From Hofstenia miamia (taxonomy: Eukaryota; Xenacoelomorpha; Acoela; Hofsteniidae): a DNA stretch of 64,000 nt. The notes under the pieces were generated by a model, which saw only the letters and a list, made by a program, of their open reading frames with translations, searched no databases and had not been told where the DNA came from. Shown in pieces: positions 1 through 12,240 of this stretch. The stretch's first letter is position 1; the number at the start of each line of letters is the position of its first letter. The translations under genes were made by a program, and so were the position numbers. The stretch lies in NCBI GenBank assembly GCA_900660155.1, contig CABFPE010000039.1:26599-90598 (forward strand), in the 5' to 3' direction.

Positions 1-1132
1 AATAGTGAATATTTGGTTCATTCATATTGATACAATATCAAATTTTGCATCATTAAGCTCAAATATCATTTTAAATACCTATGCACAAAAAATTCCAAAT
101 TTGCAAAACCTAGTTTGTCAATTTGAATCGGGCAATAAATGTACCTACAAAATATTACAATTGAACGCTGTATACAAACGGATGAATTTTTCATTGCGTT
201 TAGCGCGCAATAACTTATATATTGAATGCTTATATTATATACTATTTACGCAATATTTGGTCTTAATTTAGTTGAAAATATTGCCAATGATTGAAATATA
301 CTATCAATCTCCTCGTATTTATTTATTTTACAAAATTATGTTATTTACCAATCATCTTTGACGACATTCCAAATTGAAAAACAAATTAAATCTTTGTCCA
401 AAATTTTTAGCTTTACAGTTTCCATTTGAAGATTTTCTAACCGTAATAGATGAAATATGTAATGCCGCAATCATTCTTAATTTTCAAATTTGGATTTCGT
501 TATTTGATTACGTCTTTGATATTTAATCCAATAAAGTATTTTGTAAATTAGCCTATCTAAATATACTACTAGTTATCTCTTATTGTGAGTATTTCTCTAT
601 GCGGATTCTTTTAAAACAGTATTCATTCATATTTTAGTACAGTGTTAATTTTAAAAACTGCTGTAATTTAACTAATTTTATTAGGGCGTTCTGGCGATCC
701 TCTTATAAAGCTAAGAAAATTTTAATTTAAACAATGTGTTAGCAAATATGTATGCATTGATAATAATGATAATTTTCATAGTCCTAGCGGTATATATGTA
801 ACGCATATAGCCAGTACCTAGTTATAGAAGTGACACAATTTTCATTAATTACTACTACTATTTGTAAACTTATTAACTCCCTACTCAAATATTCACGTTG
901 CATTTTTATTTTAGTCTCTTCTAGGGTTGGTGTTTTAACCAGTTTTAAATATCGATAAATATCGTAGCCAAATTTCTACTGAAAAAGTAGGAACACCTTC
1001 GTTTTGTTTTCTTAATTGAAACGAACTTTCTGAATTGTATGAACAGCCATAGCAATTGCGAAATTATCCATGTGATCACCACAAAAACAAAAACACCTCT
1101 AGTTCTCAATGTGTTTTTACTGACTATTTCAG
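1..1132. other. AT-rich non-coding DNA at left edge
   Basis: No convincing exon, repeat or RNA gene was seen. The short open frame at 5-271 is lysine- and isoleucine-rich without homology or splice support. This is probably intron or intergenic sequence of the gene ending at 1320. Confidence 0.5.
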
Positions 1133-1320
1133 GTCAAAATTTACCACCCACTATTTCTATTCAAGTTCCCCGTATTCCAAACCCTAGTGATGTGGCATGT
1201 TTTCCGAAGAATGTTAACGGAATTTTAAGTGCTTATAGTGATAGCACACCAAACATTTCGAATTTTATTGATTTTGAAGCAGATAATACTAACACAATTG
1301 AAAATCTAATATTTTATTAG
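1133..1320 (+). CDS. Candidate 3'-terminal exon with poly(A) signal
   Basis: A good acceptor (TGACTATTTCAG at 1121-1132) is followed by a frame open to TAG at 1318-1320, entered in phase 1. It ends the protein with NLPPTISIQVPRIPNPSDVA, then ILSAYSDSTPNISNF and NTIENLIFY. AATAAA lies at 1341-1346, only about 20 bases after the stop, and the G+C is above the local level. I do not recognise the protein; the tail is polar and acidic without a domain. It could end an upstream or nested plus-strand gene. If the tomosyn N-terminus lies further left, it could instead be an alternative short terminal exon. Confidence 0.4.
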
Positions 1321-1340
1321 TCATGTGATTTTATAAGTGT

Positions 1341-1346
1341 AATAAA
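1341..1346 (+). terminator. Poly(A) signal AATAAA
   Basis: A canonical AATAAA hexamer lies 20 bases past the TAG of the candidate terminal exon 1133-1320. Such hexamers are common in AT-rich DNA, so its value depends on that exon being real. Confidence 0.35.
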
Positions 1347-1428
1347 AGCCCGCATATATTAGAATTTGCTTCAGCGAACACATATTTTACCCCTTGTACC
1401 CAGAACCCGCATATTTTGCGAATGAGTA

Positions 1429-1644
1429 TTAAACTCTGTCCCAGTTAATAAATAAACCGGTTTTTTAGGAAAATGAGGTAGTATGATATAAACACGAGTA
1501 TAATTTCAAGTTTTGATTTTCATTTTTTTTATAATATACACAAGATCTTAAACTATCTCATTCGAGCCAAAACTATGGTATTTACGCTATAATAAAACCC
1601 CAATTATTGATATAAAACTACTTATTAATTGGGACAGAGTTTAA
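1429..1644. mobile_element. Short inverted-repeat element with TTAA ends
   Basis: The left end reads TTAAACTCTGTCCCAGTTAA. The right end is its inverted counterpart TTAATTGGGACAGAGTTTAA, so about 20 bp match with one difference. TTAA at both outer ends is the target preference of piggyBac-like elements. At 216 bp it is non-coding and would be a non-autonomous MITE. It could equally belong to another TTAA-targeting family such as Kolobok. Confidence 0.6.
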
Positions 1645-2180
1645 ATCTGGTAATTATTAATATATTTTTGAAATGCTTGTGGTTGGTCAGTTTATTGAGT
1701 TATCAATTTTTTCCACATTCACTCTGTTGTGACACATCTGAGAAATATTTATTCATTAAAATTTAAAATAATTTTTATATACTTAAAAAGCTAGTCAAAA
1801 TACAAAATTTCAAATTCTACCATTTTGCTAAAACAGCGAAGTATTACAGTTGTCATAAGCAGGGTGTATTTTTTTAAACTCCAAACATAGAGAAAACCGC
1901 TGTTATATATGATGAAATTACATTTAATGGCTTTTAGAGTTACCCAACAGATACAAAGTTTAGAATCATTTGTTGCTGTTAAAATATCCACAAAGAATGT
2001 AACTACATTCGCCTTTTTTAATACCTGTTCGGCGTTGAGTAGCTCTTAAACATGAAACTATCTTTCCACGTCAGCAGAGGTTTCCTGGCATTCTAGATTT
2101 TCATGTTAATTGGTTGAAGTGCCACTTGGTAAAGGCGTAGTTCCATGGCACTTACGGCAAAAAGACCACCCCCATAAAAT

Positions 2181-2436
2181 TAATCGCGCGTTTAGGGGGG
2201 CAACCCCCCCCCCTCTGGGGCCAGCTGCTAACACTTAATAAAAATGTTCTCTTTTCCTCAAATTTAATATTGTTATCTTTAATTCAAGAAGTTATCACTC
2301 GATTTGCTGCTAAACAGACGATTGCATTTTGTTTAAGCTTACTTTTGTTCAAAAAGACTGTTTTTTACAATTTTTTTCTGTAAAAATAGGTGTCAGCCCC
2401 CCTCCCCCCGTTTGAAAAGTCCAAAACGCGCTACTG
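2181..2436 (+). mobile_element. hAT-type MITE, family A copy 1
   Basis: It is 256 bp long and starts TAATCGCGCGTTTAGGGGGG; the right end is AAAACGCGCTACTG. The flanks CATAAAAT (2173-2180) and AATAAAAT (2437-2444) are an 8-bp target duplication with one change, typical of hAT insertion. Outer parts are C/G runs and the centre is AT-rich without coding capacity. The same sequence recurs at 20342-20588 and, as a fragment, at 24406-24488. Confidence 0.75.
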
Positions 2437-2880
2437 AATAAAATAACATTTCATTTAAATATTGTCGATTCGGTTCCAGAAAACCTTGGTTTTTTGTTAC
2501 GTACTCATGTCAATGCCTGCAACCAGACCTCACGTATGTGGAGAATTTCATAAATCATAATATTCTAAGAAAGAATTTTTTAGCTACTCGCAATCGTTCA
2601 AAATTTTCTATGGCCGGGGCTGATCTTACTTCATCAAAATAAATACATCAAAACCGCCTTTGATAAATGAGAGGATGAAAAAAATTAATGATGACGCGGT
2701 AGAGAATGAAACGCTGACATAATATGCGGGAATTGTATGAACAAATGTAGGCAAAATAATTAGAAAATTTAGAAGTCCTTGGAAAATTGTCATGGGCGTT
2801 AAAATTTTCAATTAGTAAACTTAAAAAAGGGGTTCATCAACTACCGTTGTTTAGTTGGGTTTCACCTGTATTTTTGCCCA

Positions 2881-3125
2881 TTAACTCTTTCACTGCGAAA
2901 TTCGACTTTAGTCACACGGCCAACATTATGTCTGACTGCGAAATTCGACTTCAGTCCACATCTCTCCTGTTTTTTCTAATAAAATGCCCAAAATCTGTTG
3001 TAATTCCATGTAATTCAGTATAATAAAGTGTTTTTTTTAATAAAAAATTGATTTTCATTTATTTGTGTCAAAATGACATTTTTTGAGAATTTCTGAAAAT
3101 TCATGAAACGCAGTGAAAGGGTTAA
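2881..3125. mobile_element. piggyBac-like MITE
   Basis: It starts TTAACTCTTTCACTGCG and ends CGCAGTGAAAGGGTTAA. The 13-bp inverted repeats differ at one base and TTAA at both edges is the piggyBac target duplication. Inside the left end the unit CTGCGAAATTCGACTT occurs twice, about 50 bp apart. It is 245 bp with no transposase, so it would have depended on a helper element. The open frame running through it is not a gene. Confidence 0.72.
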
Positions 3126-3366
3126 TGTTCAATCACTGATGTTTAGTTATTTGTATTTACTCAGAAACCTGTTATCATAGATTAATCTATAACAGAATTT
3201 CAATCATATGATTCTTCGAGGATAACACTTCAGAATTTGATAAAGCTCACTTGCAGTAACCTTACGGCCCTCTTAGTGAATTTAGGAAAACAGGTTTCGA
3301 TAACTGGAAAATGACAATCAAGCAAATACATTTGCTTATTTCTAACTAAAGTACAACGAAAATCAC

Positions 3367-3724
3367 CAGACTTGTCAACGAGCTGAGCTTCTAACGAGCC
3401 GAGCCGAGCTTGAACAGAGTATTGGATATACAACGAGCCCAAAACGAGCCGTTTCTAAGCAAACAAATTTATAGTGCTGCTTGTTAATTTGATTATGCAG
3501 ATTTTTCTTATTTTTTCATTCAATATTCCTTACTTTTAATCTTATTTTAAAAATGTTTATAAATAATAGGAAGAGCAATGGAAAAAATTCTGAGAGCACA
3601 ATATTTTAAAAAAATTTCGATCTGAAATGAGCCTCATTGAAAGATTTTATGTGGCGAGCCGAGCCGAACTTACTCAAAATTTAAACGAGCCGAGCTTAGA
3701 AATTACGGCTCGTTGACAAGTCTG
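3367..3724. mobile_element. hAT-type MITE, family B copy 1
   Basis: It has perfect 17-bp terminal inverted repeats, CAGACTTGTCAACGAGC and its complement at 3708-3724. The perfect 8-bp target duplication AAAATCAC lies at 3359-3366 and 3725-3732. Subterminal GAGCCGAGCC motifs are repeated at both ends, as in transposase-binding regions of hAT elements. It is 358 bp with no coding capacity. A second copy in opposite orientation lies at 53673-53981. Confidence 0.88.
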
Positions 3725-3732
3725 AAAATCAC

Positions 3733-6700
3733 TAACACACATGAGCGAGTATCATTTGTGTTATAAATTTATATTTTATTTTGTAGTCATTAATTTTGTT
3801 CATCTTAACAAATTGCTGCGGACGCTTATTTAATTTAAAAGCTAATTTTACTCTAATTGCATTGTATCTGTCAATTTTCATCAAAATTACAACTTACATA
3901 TCCGTGATATATAATTAGGGGATGCATTTTAAAGTAAATTTGGAAACATGTTATTTATAGAAATAATGGTTTTTGTATCTTCGATGGTATAAAAACCTGA
4001 AATACTCCATACCTGTGATGTTGATGTACTAGGTTTAGCAATGCTTATTTAAAAAATTAGATAGGGCGTGCATTTTTTTGATATTTCGTCACTTGCATAT
4101 ACCTTGTAGAAGGATTCTACTATTTCGGATGTTTCCTTTATTTTCTTTTTAAAATATTGTCCGTATTTCACTAGTTTTATATAGCCCTAATACAGATTTG
4201 TGCTTCTGAATAATTAACAAGGGGCCTCTATATTTGAGTACTGCCTTTTTATGTTATATTTGGACCAAAGAAAATCCAACAACCGAAAACTAATATAACC
4301 TTTACAAGGGGCGACTACACCCCTGCCCTATACATTTCTTATATAAGAAATTGAAATGCATTATCTTAGTTCAACTGTTGATTCTGGTATAATTTTATTA
4401 ATCCTATCTTCTTAACATGGAAAGTATGTGTAGAAATTGGTCCTCAGCCTAAGATTCTCAAAAAATTGCAACTTTACACTCAAGCTAATTCTTTAAGCGT
4501 TTCTCATTTTTGGAAACACGTAAAGTTGTGTAAATACCTGTAAGTTTGCGTGATTTTGGATTTGTGTGAATTTATAAATAGGTTGCAATCTGATTCAATG
4601 ATAAAGAAGTTTTTAGTCACTTAAGGACTTGAATATTCGTATTTTTAATTTACTTTGCTTCTTGTCATGTAGATCGCTTCACCCCAGATATTCAACTATC
4701 TTTTTCAAATCAAAATACTAAAAACAAGAAATGTTTCTGGATGTGGTCGTAGATGGTTCACGTCATGCAAAAAAATGCATTGTCCCACTTGTTTATAATT
4801 GAAGAGCCTAGTGGAAGAAGTATTAAGCCACATTTTCAAAAAATGGAGACATTTCTTGTTCCGTGTTAGTGCGATCATCGAGCATACTGATTTGAAGTAT
4901 TTCAATGCATTATTGAATTATATCCAACGTATTCTTCAACGCTTCATTTTGAAAAATTTACCAGATTTCTGAATCAATTTACACTCTTTGAAGCCATGTT
5001 TCTCTATTTCCTGAAAATGTGACTTAAACACTTCTTCTCCTAGAGCACTCAATTGTTCGGTTTAAATTTTGAAACAAAATTTGTTTTGTTTGTATTTGCA
5101 GATTAAATCTAGCATTTCATAAAAAACGAAATAAAACAAATATAATGTTTTTGGCATAAAATTCGTTTATAACGTTTATTCTTAAAAAACAAAGTTCTAC
5201 ATGAACGTGCGTCCATGTTGTCTCATGAATGATAACAGTAGTCTAAGGCAATAATTGACGTTGTTTGTTTCTGGGATTTGATTGCTGTTATTGTCAGTAT
5301 ATCGGTGCGAGTTATGTCAATTGAGATCTTTATATTATCCAGCGTACTTGCAGATGCAGTGCTCCCATAAAGTTGAATTTTTACTTGTGGGACTATATAT
5401 TCTTTGATGTAATCAAAGTACTACAGTTGGGAAAATGTTTTAAAGTGTTGCTTTCCTTTAAACATTTTGTAAATACTTCATAAATTCTATTGAATTTTCT
5501 AATTAGATTTTATTTTCGTTGCGCAATTTGAATAGTGATTTTATAAACATATCCATACATCCATCCATTAATTCATTCAATTAGTTGAACTTGACGTTTT
5601 AAATGCTTTATTAACCGCCTCTTTCGTTTCGAAATAATTATAGTGCTTGCATTAGCAAGTGTATATATTTTTTTTCATTATTTACAATTATATGTACCTC
5701 TTAAGAACACGCAAACTTGCGCTTTGAACTTTTCCCACTCATTCGTGCTTTCTACACCACATTAAGTTTTACATAACATTTTTGCTAAAACTACACTTAT
5801 CAAAGATATGAACCAGGGCAAAGTAAATAAAATTATACTTGCACTTTGTGGAAACATTCTTAGCAAAATCATGGCACTAATGAGATTTACGTCACATTTG
5901 TTCTAAATGGAACTTTACAATGTTTTAATCATTTCAACTTTATTGTAACCCAAATTTGAAGTTACATTGGTTCTGCTTTTGTGCACAATCTTTTGTGATT
6001 GTTAGGCCCACAACAAAAGTTTAAGAGTGTCATTTCCCACAGAGGAAAAATTTAACCGCGCATTGTTATTTACATAACTGATTAAAATTACACAAGGTGT
6101 TTTCAAAACTAGGACTTTTTCCTTCACACTGCTTCATTATATTGGTTGAGGTGTATTTTACTAGTCGGTTAATTTAGAAAAATCACAAGAAATATAATCC
6201 ATCCAAACAGTTGTGAGTGCGCAATTAATTTTGTTGTGAACTTTATAATTACCCAAACGTTTTGCACAAAGTTAGAAGTGTGTGCGCTACTCAAATAATT
6301 TTTTGCTACAAATGCTCGTGAATTTTAAAATGAACTACAAGTGATTGATTTTTTAGTTGTGTGAACATGAAATGATGAGTATGTATAAAATGTATTGATA
6401 CCAAAATGCTATCTATGGAAAAAATGTCCCAGCCCGCGCTTTGTACGCTTCTCAAAATTCCAAAGTATAAAAGTGTGAGTTTATGTATATACATTTTTAC
6501 CTTTATAGAATTGAGTAAAGATATAATTGCCAATTAACAATTTTTTGATGTTTTTGCAACTGAAAATCTCAACTTTTTTCATCAAACTCTCTTTAGAGTA
6601 ATTAGTGAAATCTAAATGGAGTTGCTATTAATTTGGAAGCTATTAACGGTTATATACAACAGAAGTGATTATTTGTAGGAACTTTGGAAAGTCGTACTCC

Positions 6701-9700
6701 CTAATTCCTTGTCACTGTCTAACCAATAATTAGTGTTCACTTTATATATTGTTTGTGAATCAAACCTTTCTCATTGTAACTTGATAAATTTATATCGTGA
6801 AATGAATTCCTCTCAGTGCTAACTTGCGCTCTCGCGATAATATTTTTTGAAATATTAGTGGGATGGGCTAAAATAGCATACTTACTTACGTATTTAATGA
6901 AACGTATTAATACTGGGATTGAATTACGAATTAATGCATTTTTATATTTAGAACAATTTGTTATCAGAACAATTTTTTTCATACAATTTCAAGTTCTTTC
7001 ATGTATTAGCTGGTAACTTATATCAAATTTCTTTTTATATGAATTGATTGACAAAAACCCATATGATTTTATGTATATTTATAATGTTATTAGCATTAAT
7101 TTTCATCGTATGCAGGTAATTTTTAAAATGTGAGTAATTTTCTTCTTTGTTCATTTTTACTTTTATATTGTTCAAGTACCCTAAATGTTTTACAAATAGC
7201 TCTCTGTTTCTGTTTTGATTGGATTTATTTCAAATTCAATGGATTTCGTTAATATAAATCCAGACCTAGCTTTACTATTGTTTCTATATTCATCACATTT
7301 TATGCGTTACAAAATTAGTTCTTTAAGATGCTATATATTTTCATCTGTATTGGTTTTTATAGGTATAGAGTAGTCATAAACTCAATTGTCCTAATAATAT
7401 TTCGTTGTATAGGATTTTAAATTCTATATATTGTTCCAGCTATATTTCGACTAAATCATCACTAATGAAATTCATTATTAATAATTCACTTCAAACGTTT
7501 AGTAAGTTTTGACAAATTATACATATATATATATATTATATATATATAGTCGCTAACGGCAAATTGATTTAAGTATTTGGGTGTTTAAGAACTTTGATTA
7601 ATGGTCGTTTGAACATTGTTCATGTCCATCGTACATTATGTCAGGAGGTATTTGTGGAGTTTTCTTATTGAGATTTGGTGGCTTTTCCTAACGTTTATTA
7701 TGGTAATAATGCCTGAATATAAATATCCAAACATCTGCTCATTTTCTGCATGGTATTTTTTTCAATCGAGTGTATAGTCTTATTTTGCGAAAACTTATTA
7801 TTTTAGTGTGGAAAAAGTACGCAAAATTAACAAGAAAATTATATTTGTAAATTTAGGAAAGATTTCTAATGAATTTCATCTTTTCCAACCGTTTAAGCCA
7901 ATATTTAATTTATCTAAGAAATCCGCAAATTTTGGATTTTGAAGACTTTTTCAAAACTTTGAATATTATAAATTGATAGTGTTGATATGAGGAATGTTTG
8001 TGCATATTTCTGTAATAACATCATTATCCAATACAAAGTTGGATTAGAAGGGGAGGGGGAAGGGGTGGTACGAGGACATGCTCCCTCCAGACCTGTGGAT
8101 TTTTATAATAAGAATTATGTTCGATCTTTCTTTATGGTCGTGTTTTCAAGCAATTTTATACATGTCACTTTATAGAACTAAAATATTTATTTTCAATATT
8201 TAAATGATAAATTTCACCTTAAACATCCTTGCGTCTATTTAGAAGAATAAACTATTTCACAAACATTTTCGAATAATTTTCTCCACGACTATTATGAAAT
8301 TTGGAAATTCTTGAACTGGGTAAATGTGCACTCATGTCATGGTGGAAGGGGAAAATATTAACTATTTTTCAATTCCCATAATTGTGTTTAGATACTAATA
8401 CTAACCGTTGATTTTTGTAAACAGGCCACCCAAGGCCTGTTTTAAAGAGAAAATCGAAAATATCGATGCGAGCAGCTACTGTAATCAGTAAACCTAATAT
8501 ATTTTTCTACTGACTTAAAATGCGACGATAAGCTCTGAAAAATCATTTTTTGCAAATTCCAAGATTAAGATTCCAATGTGTGACACACAAATATTTTCTT
8601 TGTGGGTACCGACTCTGTCGGAAATTTCAAAAAACAGATCGGCCAGTTGTAGTGGTAGGTTTAAGACGTTAAACCACTTTCATTTTTTAAGTATATAATA
8701 TTAATATATCTAGTTATTGTTTGCTTGTTTGCTATATAAAATAAGTTTGAGAAATTTTTACTAGGGCAGGATATTTTTAAACGCATACCAACCATTTGTA
8801 TTAATTTACATACATAAATTCATCCATTTGATATATCAGAAGGTTTTTTGCCCATTTTTATTTTGCCTTGGCCTTATTTAATATATTACAATTTTAGAAA
8901 ATATGTACATATGCACAACTGAACGATTCGATTCTAAAATATAAACCATTTTTAGTTGCATATTTTTAAACTCATTTCCGATCGTGGATGTAAATGTACA
9001 GGTCATTTCAGTCATTATCTGTATAAATGGATTATAAATATTGCTATAGCAGAGATTTATAATATTGCGATAAATTAATAAAAATAGAAACTATGCACTG
9101 CATTTATATATATGTACGCATGATTATTTTGTAGTTTCAGAATTCTTTTTTTTGTTTTTCTGAACTAGAATTGTATTGCTAACTTATATAGATTTCCAAG
9201 TCCCGATCTATTTTTAACTCTGAGATTGAGATCTTTTATGTACCACAATTTTGTTCCCGTATTGATCTGTCTACTGGTTTATACACGATTTTATCGTAGA
9301 TCAAGAAAATGCTAAACAATACCGGCCATTTTGGGTCTGCTTGACCAGTTTTCAACTCCGGTGGACATTAGTCAATAATTGTTAGGTTAATGACGATTTC
9401 GTTTCGAATGTTCATCAATTTTTACCATATTTCGACACTAAATTTGGAACATAGTTTCACATGTAAGTAATAGGCAATCAATTCTAGAGGCATTTTCGAT
9501 TCAAAGCCTAATTGCTTTAAATATTGACATTATTGACTTATGACATCTTTATCCATCACTCACTGTGTGTATATACCATATATTGTTTACATTTTTAATA
9601 AATGTTGATTTAATGTGCAGTGTGTTTTAACGAACAATGTCTGTTCTTTCTTTCAATTCGCATGCAAAGGTTATTGTTTCATCTTTGTTTGTCATTCGTT

Positions 9701-10451
9701 GAATTTAATTAGAAAATTGACAGCAATAATTTCTCATTCATTTTCAAATTTATTAGGGAAAGCATTCTAAAACTACTTGAGAATTTCTTCTAATTGCCTA
9801 ATCGATTGCAGATGCTAACAGAATTACTATATACATTTTTAATTAGAAGTGCTATAAATTTCAGAAAACGGATCTTATTAGATGTTAATGTTCGATGTTA
9901 CATTGCTTTAGCAATACAGATTTACAGGGTCAGCATAGTTATACCAACAAGTTTCTCAATAAAAAAGCAGTGAAATTGGCATAACCTACGTAAAAATAAT
10001 ATGCACTATGCCATATTGCCCCCCCACTTTATGTTTAAAGCTTTTCAAGATTCACGCAATTCTTCTTGAGGAATGAGTTCCTATTCTTATCCTAAAATAG
10101 AGTTCAATCTATTCAACATTTTCATTCTTTAAGATGGTCCACACGGAGAAATTTTTGGGTTAAAAATCAGAAGTCCTAAAAAGTTATTCCTCTTTGCAAC
10201 TTAATGTTTGAATGCTACCCAAATCCATTTTTGTATAATGTGACTCCAAATTCTATAATTTTAGTGGTCGAGGCATTGTTGAATTTTTTCTTTGATGATC
10301 AGATATATGTAGTAATACGATGGTTTTTCTAACTACAGTCATTGTAAGTTTAGATTTAGTCACTTTTATCTACTGTAATGTAAAATGCACACATTCGTTA
10401 TTAAATTTAATAACAAACCTAAATTGGGTGCTTAGAGCCTCGTTACTATAG
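3733..10451. other. Long AT-rich non-coding stretch
   Basis: No convincing exons, RNA genes or bounded transposons were found. Open frames here are short and without splice or homology support. A TA microsatellite lies at about 7521-7549. A purine-rich GGGGAGGGGG tract lies near 8050 and a C-run near 10020. Missing N-terminal tomosyn exons could hide here, but I could not identify any. Confidence 0.5.
7521..7549. repeat. (TA)n microsatellite
   Basis: An AT dinucleotide array interrupted once by TT, about 29 bp. Confidence 0.9.
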
Positions 10452-10565
10452 GTATGGTGTTCTTAGTAGATAGTCTTTTATCTATGTTGGTCTCAGAAAA
10501 TCCCGCAGACCACAAATATGCTGTTAAAACTATTATGGGCCACTCAAACGAATTCATTGGTATTT
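10452..10565 (+). CDS. Possible diverged N-terminal-propeller exon of tomosyn
   Basis: An AG at 10450-10451 and a strong GTGAGT donor at 10566 bound an open frame entered and left in phase 1. The peptide contains VDSLLSMLVSENPADHKYAV and KTIMGHSNEF. By eye it resembles vertebrate SDGTLTIWNVRSPTKPVQTI followed by PHGKQ. The conserved Gly and Trp of the WD motif would be Ser and Leu here, which argues against a functional blade. The next confirmed exon needs phase 2, so another unseen exon must lie between them. It may be a real diverged exon, a relic, or chance. Confidence 0.28.
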
Positions 10566-11931
10566 GTGAGTTCAAAATATATTTTGGGAAATACCCTATT
10601 ACAGAGCCGCCTAGAACGTTATCTTTTATTGAGGAGTACCTCCCGATTGCATGCCTGGTATCTCCTACATTTCCTGATTACTGTTGCTTTATACAGATGG
10701 TTTAATCTGCTGCTAAGAAAACTTCCAAAGCAGGCTTAAAGACAGAACTTATGGGTACACTTAACAACTTAGGCTGAATTCTCGTTAGGATCTCCAAAAT
10801 ATTAGAAGTTTTAATTTACTTTTGATAACTGTTGATTTTGATAATTAAATTAAATTTGAAAATCTTGTTTTTTTTCAGCAAAACAATTATTGGAAGCAAT
10901 GGCGCGATATCTTAAGCGAGACATTTGAGTCGAAATGCTTTTTTCTAGTTTCTATATATGTTTACATTAATTGAAAATGGGCAACATCTAATTTTTGATT
11001 TTTTTTAAAAAGAGCCAATTAGAATGAGAGGTGGCTTCATATTCAAAAGCACGTATCACCTAGAGAAGTCTGGTGTGCGCGCTCGCTAAAATCATTTGGA
11101 CTGCTTTGTAATAAGATAGTGTAACGAGAGTTATGTTAAAAGATTCCAATCATATATATTCAGGGTTGAATTCAACCAAGTTTTAATCCACTTTTGTAAA
11201 GTGGTTCTAAATAGCGGCACGTCACTTTTGAAGCTAAAACGCCTAGCTGTGGGGAAATGAAAACACTTCTTTATTAATATTATTCTGTCATACGATCAAA
11301 ACGGAATTATTAAAATGTAATGCGAGGAAACCGCCTACAAGCTAATCAACTTGACATTTTCTCGTATTTATCTTTACATTAAGTAAAAATGTGTTTGTAT
11401 TTGATGTGGAATTCAACTTAAATAAGGCTTTTTGCATTATTATCTCAGCAGTGTAGTCTGAAATGTGTTTATTCTCTGGCATCGCATTAGAACTTCGTTT
11501 TAAAATAGTTTTTGATAATGAGTAATTTTTTAAGGTTTATTGCTGGAAAACGTGAATTTCCGAAAAGACAAGAAAAATCAGTCTGCAAAACCTCTGTCAA
11601 ATATGAACATAGTTAGGGTCTGAATACAACGGGGAGGCATTCCCGGCCAGTTTGAAAATTTAATGGAATCTAAATTAGACCAATGCTTGTCTCTATTTTT
11701 TATAAAGATCCATTACTTTTTGAGAAATCCTACTGACAAAAGGGGCGAATTCAATGCAAAAAAATATCAATTTAATGTGAAAATTTGCCATTTTAGCCAC
11801 TGTTTTCACATTAATTGTTAATGTACAAATTTAAAGTATATTGAGTGCTTAATCGATTTTTGTTAAAAAAATATTTCTTGTGAAATTGTCTGTTTATCTT
11901 AAAGTGGATATAATAAATTTTCACAGTACTG

Positions 11932-11970
11932 TATATATATATATATATATATAAATATATATATATATAT
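11932..11970. repeat. (TA)n microsatellite
   Basis: About 39 bp of TA dinucleotides with one interrupting A triplet, 110 bp before the exon at 12083. Confidence 0.9.
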
Positions 11971-12082
11971 TGTTTTAATAAATAGTAATGTTTGATTTAA
12001 ATGTTTTTGAAATTGTTAGAACTTTTTTCAATATGTGCTAAGTTTAGAAATTGCATTTTACTAACGGTTGCTTGTATTTTAG

Positions 12083-12240
12083 GGATCCCTTTATCATTTT
12101 CTCCGGTGGACTTCCATTTAGTGATTCTAATCGGCATCGGCCGAGTATAACCGTTATGCGCGGGAAAAGTGTAACTGTTCTAGAGATGGAACATCACATC
12201 GTTGACTTTATTTGTCTCACTCAGAGTCCCTTCCCCAATG
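12083..12240 (+). CDS. STXBP5: Tomosyn exon: LLGL-type segment (FSGGLPF ... SPFPN)
   Basis: The acceptor is a T-rich tract ending in AG at 12081-12082 and the donor is GTAAAG at 12241. The exon enters in phase 2 and leaves in phase 1. It encodes DPFIIFSGGLPF, then RPSITVMRGKSVTVLEM and IVDFICLTQSPFPN. This matches the part of vertebrate tomosyn with the hallmark FIILSGGL and CLTVMHGKS motifs, in the LLGL domain that connects the propellers in this family. It is the first confidently placed exon; about 250 N-terminal residues of the family are not seen upstream except for one doubtful candidate exon at 10452. Confidence 0.93.

Noticed and set aside
10878-10935. Strong acceptor (TTTTTTTTCAG) followed by GC-richer sequence, as a possible tomosyn exon between 10565 and 12083
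   Set aside because: In the required phase the frame hits a stop before any donor, and other phases give no tomosyn-like peptide.
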